In this document: positions 44,692-55,214 of the stretch, one piece after another
Numbering within the stretch: the first letter of the stretch is position 1
Layout: each line of letters starts with the position of its first letter
Source of the DNA: Lamellibrachia columna
Taxonomy: Eukaryota; Annelida; Polychaeta; Sabellida; Siboglinidae
DNA: 64,000 nucleotides
Direction: 5' to 3'
NCBI GenBank assembly: GCA_963662155.1
Contig: OY759261.1
Location: 85,001 to 149,000 of the forward strand
Program-made: the position numbers and the translations under genes
Notes under the pieces: model-generated
What the model was told of the DNA's origin: nothing
Seen by the model: the letters and a program-made list of their open reading frames with translations, nothing else
Databases searched by the model: none

Positions 44692-46632
44692 CTAAAACTC
44701 TCCGGAGGCATAGGATGGTCCACCTTCAGCTTGTGTAAGCATATCTTGCTGGCGAATCCGGTGAAGACGTCGACGTTCACGATTCTTCTTCTCTTGCGCG
44801 TCAGCCTTTCTTTGCAGCATTGCAGTTCTTTCTCGGTCCTTCGAACGTGTCAGTTTCACTTGGGCTTCACCAAGCTGAAACCCCAGGGCAGCTGTTGTGT
44901 CTGCCACAGTCTTCTCTGTTCCCTGGTTGAACTCACTGACGGCGATAGCAGCGCCAGCCTCAACACCCAGTTTCCCGAGGAAGTCCGTCTTGAGGCACAT
45001 CCGCCAGATGACCGAATGCAGACTTTCGTTTGGGTTCTCCGTCTTCACTCTGAGGCAGCGACGGAGGAGGTTCTCATCACCAAGACGCACGTAGACTGGT
45101 TTCACGAAGCGACCGACTTCCCGTGACAGTGGTGTGCCAACGTTGTCCTCATGTGGCCCTGGTCGTTCACCCTTTGCAACTGCACGCTGATAGAAGCACC
45201 AGCTTGAAATCCCAGCTGGGCAGCGATCATGGTGTGGGTCATCATCAGTTGACAGCGCATGGAGGAATGTGGCGAACACTGCAGTTCTCATGCCGTCCAG
45301 ATCGTCTGGGTGGCTACGTATGGCATTACCATAGTACTTTGTCAGTTTGGTGATCGCAGCAGCTGTCAGCTTTCCATGGCCCCTTCCACCAGTGACGACG
45401 CCTTCCTGTCGACCCTCAGCTGCAACTTTCCTCAAAGCAGTGCCCACCCTCTTCGACACATGATTTACGCACTCTTCTTTCGTGACCTGGCAGTCATCTC
45501 CGTAGACATTGAGGGACACCAAGTGGTTGTACGTCTTCGCGTCACCATCTGACAGCACAGTGACGTAGCGGAAGCCGTGTCTCTGCTCTGAGCGGCGCCA
45601 CAAGATCTCTGCAATCTCAGCATCCATTGCACCTGCAGTGCCCTCAAAGTTTTTGTTGCAAACATGGTTTGCCTTCCATGTTCGGTAGTCGTCTGTGTTT
45701 TTGTCCATATGGTCCCCCACAGTGGTGCAGCCGTGGCAGTACAGGCTCAGTACAGTGTAGTCGATCACAAGGCAGGTGATCAAGTCGATCACACTGCCAA
45801 TGCCATAGTAGGACTGGTGTCCTCGTGTCATCCACGATGCGTCGTATGACACGTTGATGTCTCTCACATCCTCTGGAGGGATACCAGACAGCTCAGCATA
45901 TGCTTGCCTCACACAAACAGCAGCATCGTTGAGACAATTGGTCACTGTGTCCACAACTGCTACAGCTACCTGTTTCTGGTGTCTGGCATATGTCTTCTGG
46001 TGGATGCAGGGTGAATCCAGCCACCAACAAATCCGTCGTAGCCCGGAAAATCCAACACCACAGTCCATGGTGCCTGCCACCATTCTCCTCGTTGTGGCAA
46101 ATGGAGACCGACTGCCACGATTACCAATCCTGCCTGAAGACAGTGTCTCACTGCAGACATGTCCACAAGTGGTGCACTCAGTGCGGAATCCAACGACAGG
46201 GCCCTTGCTTTTGTCGATGACAACAACTGTCAAGTCTCCCTGGCAAACTGGGCACGGAAGGTTCGCCACGAGTTTCTTCAACGAGGACACTTGAACAAAG
46301 AGACAACTGTCGTCTGTCACGGGTTGTCGAGGTTCGCCGTCATCGGCAACATCTGGCTCATCTGTCTGTGAGGACGCGATCGAGGGTTCACTAACGGAAT
46401 CGTCAGCTCCAGCACAAACGTCTATTTCGCCAGGTTCAGCGACGCCACCTTCCACGACGACCACGCTGCCACTCGAGGCAGTGCCGCTGCCGCTAGCCAC
46501 AGCAATATCGCCGGCGATGTTGGTCGATTTTTGCCGCTGTTCTCGCGCATATTTCATCTGTGCTAGCCGAGTTCGCTTCCTCGTCCCATACGGTTTCGTC
46601 GTAGACTGTTTTATTCCACGATCCGTTGACAT
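44692..46632 (-). CDS. DNA transposase, Mutator-like/Kolobok type, intact 646 residues
   Basis: The frame extends upstream to 46854, but I choose the ATG at 46632 (MSTDRGIKQS) because the extra 74 codons overlap a TATA-like element. Residues 1-120 are basic then acidic and look disordered. A zinc-ribbon-like pair CPVC (127-130) and CTTC (153-156) follows. The catalytic region has YDASWMTRGHQS (Asp 264), a CHGC pair (299-302), AMDAEIAEILWRRS (335-348), SDGDAKTYNHL (Asp 362/364) and TKEECVNHVSKR (384-395). These match the family often annotated as Mutator-like transposase in invertebrates. LHALSTDDDPHHDRCP and SWCFYQRA follow, and the C-terminus is basic. No stops or shifts interrupt it, so it may be active. 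Confidence 0.88.
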   Translation of the reverse strand: MSTDRGIKQSTTKPYGTRKRTRLAQMKYAREQRQKSTNIAGDIAVASGSGTASSGSVVVVEGGVAEPGEIDVCAGADDSVSEPSIASSQTDEPDVADDGEPRQPVTDDSCLFVQVSSLKKLVANLPCPVCQGDLTVVVIDKSKGPVVGFRTECTTCGHVCSETLSSGRIGNRGSRSPFATTRRMVAGTMDCGVGFSGLRRICWWLDSPCIHQKTYARHQKQVAVAVVDTVTNCLNDAAVCVRQAYAELSGIPPEDVRDINVSYDASWMTRGHQSYYGIGSVIDLITCLVIDYTVLSLYCHGCTTVGDHMDKNTDDYRTWKANHVCNKNFEGTAGAMDAEIAEILWRRSEQRHGFRYVTVLSDGDAKTYNHLVSLNVYGDDCQVTKEECVNHVSKRVGTALRKVAAEGRQEGVVTGGRGHGKLTAAAITKLTKYYGNAIRSHPDDLDGMRTAVFATFLHALSTDDDPHHDRCPAGISSWCFYQRAVAKGERPGPHEDNVGTPLSREVGRFVKPVYVRLGDENLLRRCLRVKTENPNESLHSVIWRMCLKTDFLGKLGVEAGAAIAVSEFNQGTEKTVADTTAALGFQLGEAQVKLTRSKDRERTAMLQRKADAQEKKNRERRRLHRIRQQDMLTQAEGGPSYASGEF

Positions 46633-46739
46633 CTTGACTAGAAATCGCGTACTAATAACTGGGAAAATCACTGAGGAAAAACAACGGTCGCCATATTGAA
46701 TCGCTCTGTTGTTACGCCGAAGAGGTCGAAGGTCGATCA

Positions 46740-46840
46740 TTAGCCAATCAGAATCGAGAGGGTGCGGATCTGCGGAGCATTGTGCCATATAAGGAAATTT
46801 CCGTACGGATACAGCTCGCGTTCTAACGCCGATTGGCTGC
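46740..46840 (-). promoter_or_regulatory. Candidate promoter of the transposase gene
   Basis: Reading the minus strand toward the gene: a CCAAT box (CAGCCAATCGG, about 46829-46839), then CTTATATGGC at 46784-46793 within CCTTATATGG, a perfect CArG-type decamer that can also act as a TATA box, then an inverted CCAAT (TGATTGGCTA, 46741-46750). The ATG at 46632 is about 150 nt beyond the TATA-like core. These are pattern matches only. Confidence 0.4.
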
Positions 46841-47174
46841 ATACTAATGAGCATTTACCGCTGGACATAAGGCTGCCTTGTAGCCGGGAGAAAGAGCTAA
46901 ATTTAGATATCCAACATGGCAGCCTCCAGTAAGGCAAAGTACCGGTAACTAAGGAGTGAAATACGCACAATTTCTGCATTTGTTAGCAAGACAAAGGAAC
47001 TCTCGGCAACACTGGTGATCAAATAAAGCATTTTATTCACATATAGACACATCAATATGAATTTTTTTGAATTAGAAGTTAAAGATAAGATGTTTTTGTA
47101 GTGAAATACGCTGAAAACGAAATTTCACTAAAAATCATAAAAAAATCAAAAATCCCGCAGCGCCTGTCCCTTCA

Positions 47175-47372
47175 TTCACGAAAACAGCTAAACCTATGTA
47201 GAATCCACTACTGATTTGATTTCTCTGTAAACTGATCAAGTGAGCGCAGTTAGTGTGCTCCGAATGCTGACTGGCAGCAGTACAGGTAGTATTTCGCAAT
47301 CCTTTGGCAACAGGATATGAAACCAGGAAGACATAGAGGTAATAATCTTCCAATTAATCGATTTCGTATCAC
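47175..47372 (+). repeat. Dispersed repeat R1, copy 2
   Basis: TAAACTGATCAAGTGAGCGC, AGTGTGCTCCGAATGCTGAC, GGTAGTATTTCGCAATCC and CCAGGAAGACATAGAGGTAA align with the other R1 copies. It begins with TTCATTCACGAAAAC at the transposon right end, matching the reverse of about 56596-56622. The DNA transposon therefore inserted in or next to an R1 copy. Confidence 0.85.
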
Positions 47373-47812
47373 CTTTGTCAACGCCACATTTCGTACGTTT
47401 ACGTAAAGTAATTTTTTTTTTTCACTCGTCTCGTACTAACCTTTAATATACATTCCGCGAACAAATTGAGAAAGTGATCCGGCGTAAGACAATTCACACT
47501 TTCGCAAGATCTCCATCTTAACAATCAAGGTTCATTATTTCGATGATTGTTACAAAAGTAAGCTTACGCATTTTTTTAAAGCGGATTGTGGAATGTTACT
47601 TAAATTATTCACACACTACAAATTTTAGCGTCAAAGAACATGATTTGGTAGAACTTAAATATATGTAGTTCCTAGACTATAGTACTACCATCTATACGAA
47701 GTGATTAATCGTACATTTGAAAACACATTGCTTTTATCAAAGTGAAAACATTGTCCAATAATCACGACTATAAATTGATGGGATCATGTGGGACAAGACG
47801 CATCTTTAATAA
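47373..47812. other. No gene seen
   Basis: AT-rich sequence between R1 copy 2 and the LINE tail at 47.8 kb. Confidence 0.45.
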
Positions 47813-47895
47813 TAATAATAATAATAATAAAATACGATATTTAAATAGCGCCATAATCATCTAGTGCTTCATGGTGCTGTACAATAGTATAGAAA

Positions 47896-47898
<3 letters not shown>

Positions 47899-47969
<71 letters not shown>
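47899..47969. repeat. (TA)n microsatellite
   Basis: About 35 uninterrupted TA units. A second, shorter run lies at 48043-48069 next to a partial R2 copy (ATGCCTATATCATGCCTACT). Confidence 0.97.
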
Positions 47970-47972
<3 letters not shown>

Positions 47973-48040
47973 TAATAATAAAGCAGAAATTATTTTATGC
48001 CTATATCATGCCTACTGGAGGCAAGACTCCTCTTAATGTG

Positions 48041-48071
<31 letters not shown>

Positions 48072-48178
48072 ATACTAAAATTCAGATGAAAAGTGGCCCA
48101 AAGTGCACTAGAAGCGAGATAAAAAGAAGGATATATATATAACAAAAGAGAGAAAATTATTATTTCAAAAATAATTTA

Positions 48179-48354
48179 TCTGGTGGTCATGGTAACCAGG
48201 AAATAACTCTAGGCCTGCGAGATATATCACCTGACTAGGCGTGCCGTTCACCCACACTTTATGGGCTCGGGCCTTGTAGGCTGTTATTTCGCAAGTCACC
48301 ATCTCCCAGCCAGGCATTAACCTACGCTCAACACCATGACCACCAGAAGACGAA
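48179..48354. repeat. ~175-bp segment with 14-bp inverted ends (MITE-like)
   Basis: Begins CTGGTGGTCATGGT and ends with its reverse, ACCATGACCACCAG. The interior (CGGGCCTTGTAGGC and similar) is non-coding. It may be a small DNA transposon or part of the LINE 3' untranslated region; no clear target duplication was seen. Confidence 0.55.
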
Positions 48355-48490
48355 AACAGTCACACTTGATCTGATGAAGACCGATATGATTTAAAACATG
48401 TGATCCACAAGAAAAGCATTCACACCTGTCTTGAATGCAGTCATATGTTTGGAGAGGCAGGGAAAGCGGATGCTGGGAGGAAGTTCCACA

Positions 48491-49020
48491 GTCGACTCAT
48501 CCTAGATATGTATGAGTTGAGATGTAGCTCTGTCTTTGACCAAGTCGACTCATCCTAGATATGTATGAGTTGAGATGTAGCTCTGTCTTTGACCAAGTCG
48601 ACTCATCCTAGATATGTATGAGTTGAGATGTAGCTCTGTCTTTGACCAAGTCGACTCATCCTAGATATGTATGAGTTGAGATGTAGCTCTGTCTTTGACC
48701 AAGTCGACTCATCCTAGATATGTATGAGTTGAGATGTAGCTCTGTCTTTGACCAAGTCGACTCATCCTAGATATGTATGAGTTGAGATGTAGCTCTGTCT
48801 TTGACCAAGTCGACTCATCCTAGATATGTATGAGTTGAGATGTAGCTCTGTCTTTGACCAAGTCGACTCATCCTAGATATGTATGAGTTGAGATGTAGCT
48901 CTGTCTTTGACCAAGTCGACTCATCCTAGATATGTATGAGTTGAGATGTAGCTCTGTCTTTGACCAAGTCGACTCATCCTAGATATGTATGAGTTGAGAT
49001 GTAGCTCTGTCTTTGACCAA
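48491..49020. repeat. 53-bp minisatellite, 10 near-identical copies
   Basis: GTCGACTCATCCTAGATATG plus TATGAGTTGAGATGTAGCTC plus TGTCTTTGACCAA repeats at exact 53-bp steps (48491, 48544 and on). On the minus strand one unit encodes WSKTELHLNSYISRMSRL, part of the LINE C-terminus that resumes as RLWNFLPASAF beyond the last unit, so the unit arose from that coding segment. A small ACACAATACGT triplet repeat follows at 49029-49061. Confidence 0.95.
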
Positions 49021-49624
49021 GGAATACGTACACAATACGTACACAATACGTACACAATATGGATGTTTCATTGATCTTAAGCAGGCGAAGCGCTTTCTTC
49101 TCCAGTCTGTCTAGCAACTTCAAAGACGTAGTTCCTGCTCCATTCCAGATTGGGGAAGCATATTCCACAAGAGGTCGGATGTAAGCCTTGTAGATGGTGA
49201 TACGAGCTTGGTGAGGAAGGAGGTTTCTAGAACGGCCCAGGTTATAGAGACGCTTTTTGGCAATACATGTGATGTGCTGTGACCAGGACAATGTCTTGGT
49301 GATGGTGACACCCAGAAGAGTTATACTATATGTAGGCTGTAATTCCTTGTTCATAAAGTTGAGTGGGGGATGATTCTGGCTTTTTATTCAAGTTACATTG
49401 GAGGCTTTCTGCGCATATGATTCTATCGCATGTATTCTTAAAGGCAATGTGGAGTGTAAAATCATCAGCGAATAAGTGGATGTCGTTCTCTAGGTGTAAA
49501 GCCAATTCATCGTTAAACATCAGAAAAAGTAGAGGACCAAGAATACTCCCCTGGGGGACTCCGGCAGATATAGGCTTTGCCGATGATGTAGAGCCATCAA
49601 GTACAACAGACTGTTGTGCGTTAT

Positions 49625-50240
49625 TAAGAGGCGTCTTGCCCCCAGTAGGCATGATTTAGGCATATCTTAATGCCCGCTTTAATATTTATTTGCGCCTATT
49701 TTGTGTCAATACGTTGAATTGTATGTACTAATGATGAATCTAAAAACACGGTGTTAAATGTATCGGTGTGTTTGAGTGCAACATTGCAAATATAACATTT
49801 TTCCATCAGCCAAGCAGTGAAACTTAAAATGCAAATTTTTTTCCTAACCGTCTATTTCGTCTGCATGAGCTTTTGGCAGCATTGCATTCATCTACCAGAG
49901 ACAGGCAGCAAGCGCATATCATGTTGGAAATACGAGGGGCGTCTTATCCCACGGGGGCTCCTCGCCCCACCCTACCCTAATTGTGCTAACGCGATCAATC
50001 ACACATTGGCATGACTTATGTATACGCAACTTAGCCCATTTACAGGATAGAAAAAGCCCAGTCAAGTTTTGGTAGGGCAGTGCCAATGGCAATGCTGGAT
50101 GCCTCCCTCCAAAGAAAAACATGTAATACTGCCGGTTTCACTAAGCATTCGTACCTTGCGAAAGAAATGATAAAATGGCGACTTTTGACAGATTTAATTC
50201 ATATCCGGTCGCCGTCCATGCCAACCCAAGCGTACCGCGA
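49625..50240 (+). repeat. Dispersed repeat R2, copy 2
   Basis: Matches 36873-37497 throughout: ATTAAGAGGCGTCTTGCCCC, CGCTTTAATATTTATTTG, AGCAGTGAAACTTAAAATGC, CTGCCGGTTTCACTAAGCAT. It passes into R1 copy 3 within about 25 bp, whereas copy 1 is followed by a LINE and then R1. Confidence 0.87.
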
Positions 50241-50261
50241 CATAATAATTTCGCCACAGTG

Positions 50262-50425
50262 ACTCGCTGTGTAGGAGTGTTTTATCTGTAAACTGATCAA
50301 CTGAGTGCAGTCAGTGTGCTGCGAGTGCTGACTGACAACAATACAGGTAGTATTTTGCAATCCTTTAACAACAGGATATAAAACCAGGAAGACATATAGG
50401 TAATTGATTGTTATCTGTCTTATTA
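50262..50425 (+). repeat. Dispersed repeat R1, copy 3
   Basis: CTGTAAACTGATCAACTGAG, ACAGGTAGTATTTTGCAATC and AAAACCAGGAAGACATATAG align with R1 copies 1, 2 and 4. Confidence 0.85.
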
Positions 50426-50535
50426 TTTGGTAGAGCCTAAAGCGGACCGGATACGAAATCATGACTCGACAAACCCGGCGTGGGACACGAAATCAGTAAA
50501 AGGGCAAATGTAGATAACATAGTACGTATGTCCGG

Positions 50536-51092
50536 CAGCACTGCACTGATCAACAGGCTCTGGTCCATGTAGTATAAACACCCATAACATGACATCGTCT
50601 GTCTGGCAGCACTGCACTGATAAACAGGCTCTGGTCCATGTAGTATAAACCCCATAACATGACATCGTCTGTCTGGCTGCACTGCACTGATCAACAGGCT
50701 CTGGTCCATGTAACATAAACCCCATAACATGACATCGTCTGTCTGGCAGCACTGCACTGATCAACAGGCTCTGGTACATGCAGTATAAACCCCATAACAT
50801 GACATCGTCTGTTTGGCAGCGCTGCACTGATCAACAGGCTCTGGTCCATGAAGCATAAACCCCATAACATGACATCATCTGTCTGGCAGCACTGCACTGA
50901 TCAACAGGCTCTGGTCCATGCAGTATAAACCCCATAACATGACATCGTCTGTCTGGCAGCGCTGCACTGATCAACAGGCTCTGGTCCATGTAGTATAAAC
51001 CCCATAACATGACATCGTCTGTCTGGCAGCACTGCACTGATCAACAGGCTCTGGTCCATGTAGTATAAACCCCATAACATGACATCGTCTGC
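50536..51092. repeat. 70-bp minisatellite, ~8 copies, within segment A
   Basis: CAGCACTGCACTGATCAACA, GGCTCTGGTCCATGTAGTAT and AAACCCCATAACATGACATC repeat at 70-bp steps. Segment B has a single copy of this unit at about 58276-58334. Confidence 0.95.
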
Positions 51093-51869
51093 AAATACTC
51101 GCGCATTTCTCGGGGCAAGCCGCGAGAATTTTTTTTGCCTACGGAAGCCGCGGGGAATGCGAGAGGATTGCTGATGATATCATGTTTTGGGTTTCATATG
51201 GTTCAGTCAACTTTATCTCGTGACCCGATCCGACGGTCGCGATGTTACCTGACATTTGTGCAGCGGCACATTTCATGTGATGGCGTAACAGTAGTGCGTC
51301 AGCCTGACGAGACGATTTCTTATTTTATGTATCTCTGACGCTTGATAAAAGATCGCTTATGCGAATACCAATATTTTTTTTACATAAATATATTTATATT
51401 TATACATATATTATACACATTCCTTCTCAAGTTGTCGTTAAGGCTGGTACGTGTTTATATAAGAGCTTTTAATTCTTTGTAAAATGTATTGTTATTTTAC
51501 TACATGTTTGAGTTACCTCTGTCATTGGTGTTGACAGTCATACGCAGCAGTGGAGCGTAGGTAGTTCGAGCAGTCAGCTTTGCTTGGACACCCACCGGAA
51601 CCCGTGACAACCGTAACCAAATTGTTATGACATCGACCACCCTCAATGCCATTACCTCGCACACCCCAAATCGAACAGGACGCGGTCTGAGTAAGGAATC
51701 GTAATAACATCAACGCCACGGGGAACCAATGTGGGACATGAAGTCAATACAATGCCACTTGTAGATTAAACAACATACACTAGTCAAAACTGACGCCCGT
51801 TTGTCGCTGTGGCATATCTTAGCCCCGACATATCAGGGCAAATATGCGATGCAGGGGTTCTGATTACAT

Positions 51870-52167
51870 CAGTACCCCTGGCAAATCGACCTGTTGAAAC
51901 GTGGCACTTTCGTTAGCTGTGTTAACCAATGACATTACGAACACAGAGAACTTAGGCATACATACGGGAACTTAACTTTAATTGGCTGCGGACCGTTCGT
52001 AGGAACAGTCTTTGGCGTTTGGAGGCAGACTTGTCTAGTTTTCAGAAGCACGTCGACCGAGACAGTAAGTGAGACAACGTACAAATGAGTCAGCCAACAT
52101 CCGCATATGTGGCGTAGGATAAAGTGTCGACTCCACGTTTCAACAGTTCAGTCTGCCAGGGGTACTG
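51870..52167. repeat. 298-bp inverted-ended element within segment A
   Basis: Left end CAGTACCCCTGGCAAATCGA with CCTGTTGAAACGTGG. The right end is its reverse, CCACGTTTCAACAG with TCTGCCAGGGGTACTG, giving ~35-bp inverted repeats with few mismatches. The same structure lies at 60409-60706. No transposase is present; the clear ends suggest a MITE, but I find no convincing target duplication. Confidence 0.75.
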
Positions 52168-52190
52168 TAGTACTACGGTAGCAGTGGCTA

Positions 52191-52860
52191 GCGAGGTAGG
52201 TGGGATATAAAACGTATGCCCGGCCCACCTGCGCAGACCATGTCTGGTGTTTTCTAGGTAACGTAAACGTAAAAGGACAACAAACCATTGACCCCCACCC
52301 TTCCCAACGACCCTCACATTTCCCGCGTCCAATCACTCCGTCTCTTCTCTTCTCACCGTATGTTCCTCTCCACGCCGTTCTACAAACCGTCTTGTGTCAC
52401 AATACACAACCATGTTCACACCGTCGCACGACCTTCAACACCATCAGCCACAGTCCTACAGTTAGTAAAACGTTTGCGCTACGGTAACCGGAAATAACCC
52501 CTCCAGATAAACCCCACTAAAAATACATCGGACAAAACCCCCTCCGGAGAAAAACCCTTAATTAAAAAACAGAAAACTGGTCTGAAGATTGAACTGAGTT
52601 AACAGTCTGGCATGAAATACAAAGCATAGCTCACCAGAAAGACATTACGAAATGGCAAGCAATTTATAACATACAAAATGGATAGTAGAAAAAACCCAAT
52701 AATTGAAAAAGGCCAGCGGAAAAAACTTGTTCTCCCAACAAACTAACAGTTAAATTATACAATCTAACGGAACAAATAAATAATTTTATAACACCACGGA
52801 TTTAATAACACAATGGGTATTTGTTTAAATATAATGGGTTATCCAATTTCATTTCACTTC
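52191..52860. other. No gene seen
   Basis: Short frames only (up to 95 codons), without recognisable domains. Confidence 0.5.
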
Positions 52861-54525
52861 AATCAATCAATCTTCAATTTTATAAGGCGCCACTCCAGCA
52901 GTCGTTGCTCATGGCGCCGTACAAAATGTTCAAACTATTTTATAAAAAAATGTGTCTTTAACTGTGCTTTAAAAAACATCTTCTGAAAGCCCTGTTAATG
53001 GCAGAGGTTGTGGCAACAGGTTCCATAATGTCGGGGCTGCGATACCGAAGGATCGGTCTCCACAAATCCGTTTAGCTCGCGGGACAAAAAGCAGATTAAG
53101 TTCACTCGAGCGCAACAATCTAGTTGGCGACGTAGTCCGGTGCACGTCCATTTAGTGCTCTTTGTATTATCTGGAGTATTATCTTGAATTCAACTCGCAC
53201 TGCTATCTGCAGTGTCGCGCGGCAGAACTTCGTGGCACCAACAACGAGGCGGCCCGCCCAATTCTGCACTTTTTGGAGTCGTTGAATTTGTTTGAATGGG
53301 GGTCGGTACAGCAACGCATTGCCAACGTCGAGTCTGCTTGTCACAAATGCGTGCACAATTTGCTCTGTTGCACTAGGGGTTAGGTAGCGCCTAATCCTTG
53401 CAATATTGCGTAGATGGTAGATAGCAGATTTGCAAACCGCCGTAATATGCGACTCCATTGTCATGGTCTCGTCGAACTGTACACCAAGATTACGCACATT
53501 ATGAGACACCGAGATCAAACTATCTCCGGTGTGTACTGCGTTTAGCTCGATTTTCTTCAGCTGTTGCGCAGATTTCTGCCAAAGCCCCCTCAATACACTC
53601 GACAGCCGCGAAGACGTCCGTCTGGAGAGGTTTCACTGGGAGGTAAATTTGGGTGTCATCTGCACAGAGGTGGAACATCAGATTGTACTTGCTGATGATC
53701 TTGGCAACAGGCGCTGTGTATATAGAAAACAGCTGGAAGCCGAGCACCGAGCCTTGGGGGACACCATATGCAAGGGACGGACAGGCGATGATGCATCATG
53801 TATGTGAACGGACTTAATTATGTCACTCATGTATGATGTGAACCATTTTAGTGCATGACGGGCCACACCCACATCCTGTGACAGCCTACGCAACAGTACT
53901 TTGTGGTCGACAGTGTCAAATGCAGCCGATAGGTCAAGCAGCACCAGAATAGTGACTTTTTGAGTATCCATTGCTTTCACGATGTCGTTCTGCACGCATA
54001 ATAAAGCCGTCTCAACGCTGTGATTAGGTTCGTATGCACTCTGATAGGGCTCGCTGAGATTGTGCTCTGACATGTGAGCCGACAGTCTCGCCGCTACAAC
54101 ACGTTCTATTATCTTAGATAAACAGGGCAGATTCGACAAGGGTCTGTAGTTATTCAGCACTGATTTGTCCAGGCCCGGTTTTTTCAGTAGTGGCCTGACG
54201 AGTGCTTTCTTCAGACGAGATGGTACTACACCATATCTCAGAGAAAGGTTTATGACAGCCGTGAGCAAAAGAACCATCTCATGCGCACAGTCTCTGAGAA
54301 GCAATTTCGGAATGGGATCAAGTTCACACGATTTCACCTGCGATGACCGCAGCAGGTTGCTGATTTTAGCCTGAGTGGCAGACTCAAAAACAGTCAACTG
54401 ACATATACTGGCAGCGCTTTTTTTGTTGGCGTTATGAGTAAGTCCAGAGCGAATTGTCGAGATCTTTCCGCAGAAAAAGTCGGAGAAACGCGTTGCAAGC
54501 GTGTCGAATGATTCTTCATCCTAAT
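52861..54525 (-). pseudogene. LINE (CR1/L2-like) remnant, different family
   Basis: Minus-strand pieces: FDTLATRFSDFFCGKI (about 54510), LNNYRPLSNLPCLSKIIERV, YQSAYEPNHSVETALL and LLDLSAAFDTVDHKVLLRRL (54397-53678), the catalytic CADDTQIYLP (53747-53520), VRNLGVQFDETMTMESHI with VTSRLDVGNALLY (53593-53120) and the end with LWNLLPQPL (53151-52969). Frameshifts separate them. The 3' end carries (TTGA)n and GGCGCC/GTACAAAATG, as in CR1/L2 tails. The endonuclease is missing. Confidence 0.9.
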
Positions 54526-55214
54526 GATGGTTTTGCGTCAGTATGTATATTAATGTGAGGGTGTTTTGTCCGGAGGAGTTTTTGTATGTATGTCTCAGGG
54601 TTTTTTGTTCTGACGGAGTTATGTCCTGGATTCATACGCTACAGCTGCAGATTTTGTAGGGGCAGTTATACTTCGTTCTTTGCTTAAAAAATTGCATCAA
54701 CATAATATACCAAAACTAAACTTGACCCGCATCGACAGCGTATGTAACACCATCGCTATGCAAACACTACGCAACATTGCCTCAAACATTTGTCGATATT
54801 GTGCCAACCATCTGATAACATTACTTTCTTCCACCTGTCATCCAACCTTGAAACAGCCATGTCGTAATCACTCTCCCACACAAACACACGTACAAAATGC
54901 ATGCTTTATAGACATAATAAGTATGAGTGAAGCTATTATTTTATGACGCCACACACCAGAGGACTGGTGCTAGATGATTATGGCAATATCACACACAAAT
55001 GAGACAAAGAAAAGTGCAACAAATCGTGAATAATTCGCTGGTTCGGTGGCGGGGGGTGAGTATTGAAAACGCGTTGACACTGCTAGCAAAAATAGCGACG
55101 CTTCAATACATCCTAAAGTTAGGAGAACTCGAAAATCAACTAGAAGGAATAAATGTAACCAGCTACACGTGGAATATGCTTATAATGCAGCAGTCATGTT
55201 GGCATTTGCCTTGT
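54526..55214. other. No gene seen
   Basis: One 88-codon plus frame (54680-54946) with no recognisable domain; otherwise featureless. Confidence 0.5.

Larger units (their letters stand above)
43981..47170 (-). mobile_element. Kolobok/Mutator-like DNA transposon, nearly complete (~3.19 kb)
   Basis: The left end GGGGACAGAGGCTGCGG followed by a GATTTTTTT run matches the reversed right end AGGGACAGGCGCTGCGG followed by GATTTTT. This gives terminal inverted repeats of about 27 bp with a few mismatches. TTAA precedes the left end (43977-43980). The right end is followed by TTCA, one change from TTAA, so a TTAA target as in Kolobok elements is likely but not proven. One intact transposase gene lies inside on the minus strand. 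The right flank continues as dispersed repeat R1. Confidence 0.82.
47813..49640 (-). pseudogene. LINE (CR1/L2-like) remnant with expanded internal minisatellite
   Basis: The minus-strand reverse transcriptase starts at about 49624 (VVLDGSTSS, SAGVPQGSILGPLLFLMF, then FADDFTLHI). It continues after a frameshift with TLSWSQHITCIAKKRLYNLG, YIRPLVEYASPIWNG and LDRLEKKALRLL (49354-48990). The normal C-terminus LHLNSYISRMSRLWNFLP is found only past the ten-fold 53-bp repeat, ending near 48430. A (TAA)n tail at 47812-47832 beside ATAGCGCC and GGTGCTGTAC fits a CR1/L2-type 3' end, though later insertions lie between it and the coding part. Confidence 0.82.
50480..52190. repeat. Repeat segment A (paralogue of 58.16-60.72 kb)
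   Basis: Shared blocks with segment B, in order: GGCAAATGTAGATAACATAG, GTATGTCCGGCAGCACT, GGATTGCTGATGATATCATG, GACGCTTGATAAAAGA, GGTGTTGACAGTCA, CAGTGGAGCGTAGGTAGTTC and the terminal inverted pair. Both copies carry a 65-codon minus frame (51522-51719 here), but the changes between them do not look constrained, so I do not call a gene. Confidence 0.88.

Noticed and set aside
46633..46854. Longer N-terminus of the transposase (start at 46854)
   Set aside because: The extra 74 codons overlap the TATA-like and CCAAT elements and have an ordinary untranslated-region look. The ATG at 46632 gives a typical basic N-terminus.
51522..51719. 65-codon minus frame conserved in both twin segments (also 60061-60258)
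   Set aside because: Differences between the copies are mostly replacement changes and no domain is seen; conservation is explained by recent duplication of the whole segment.
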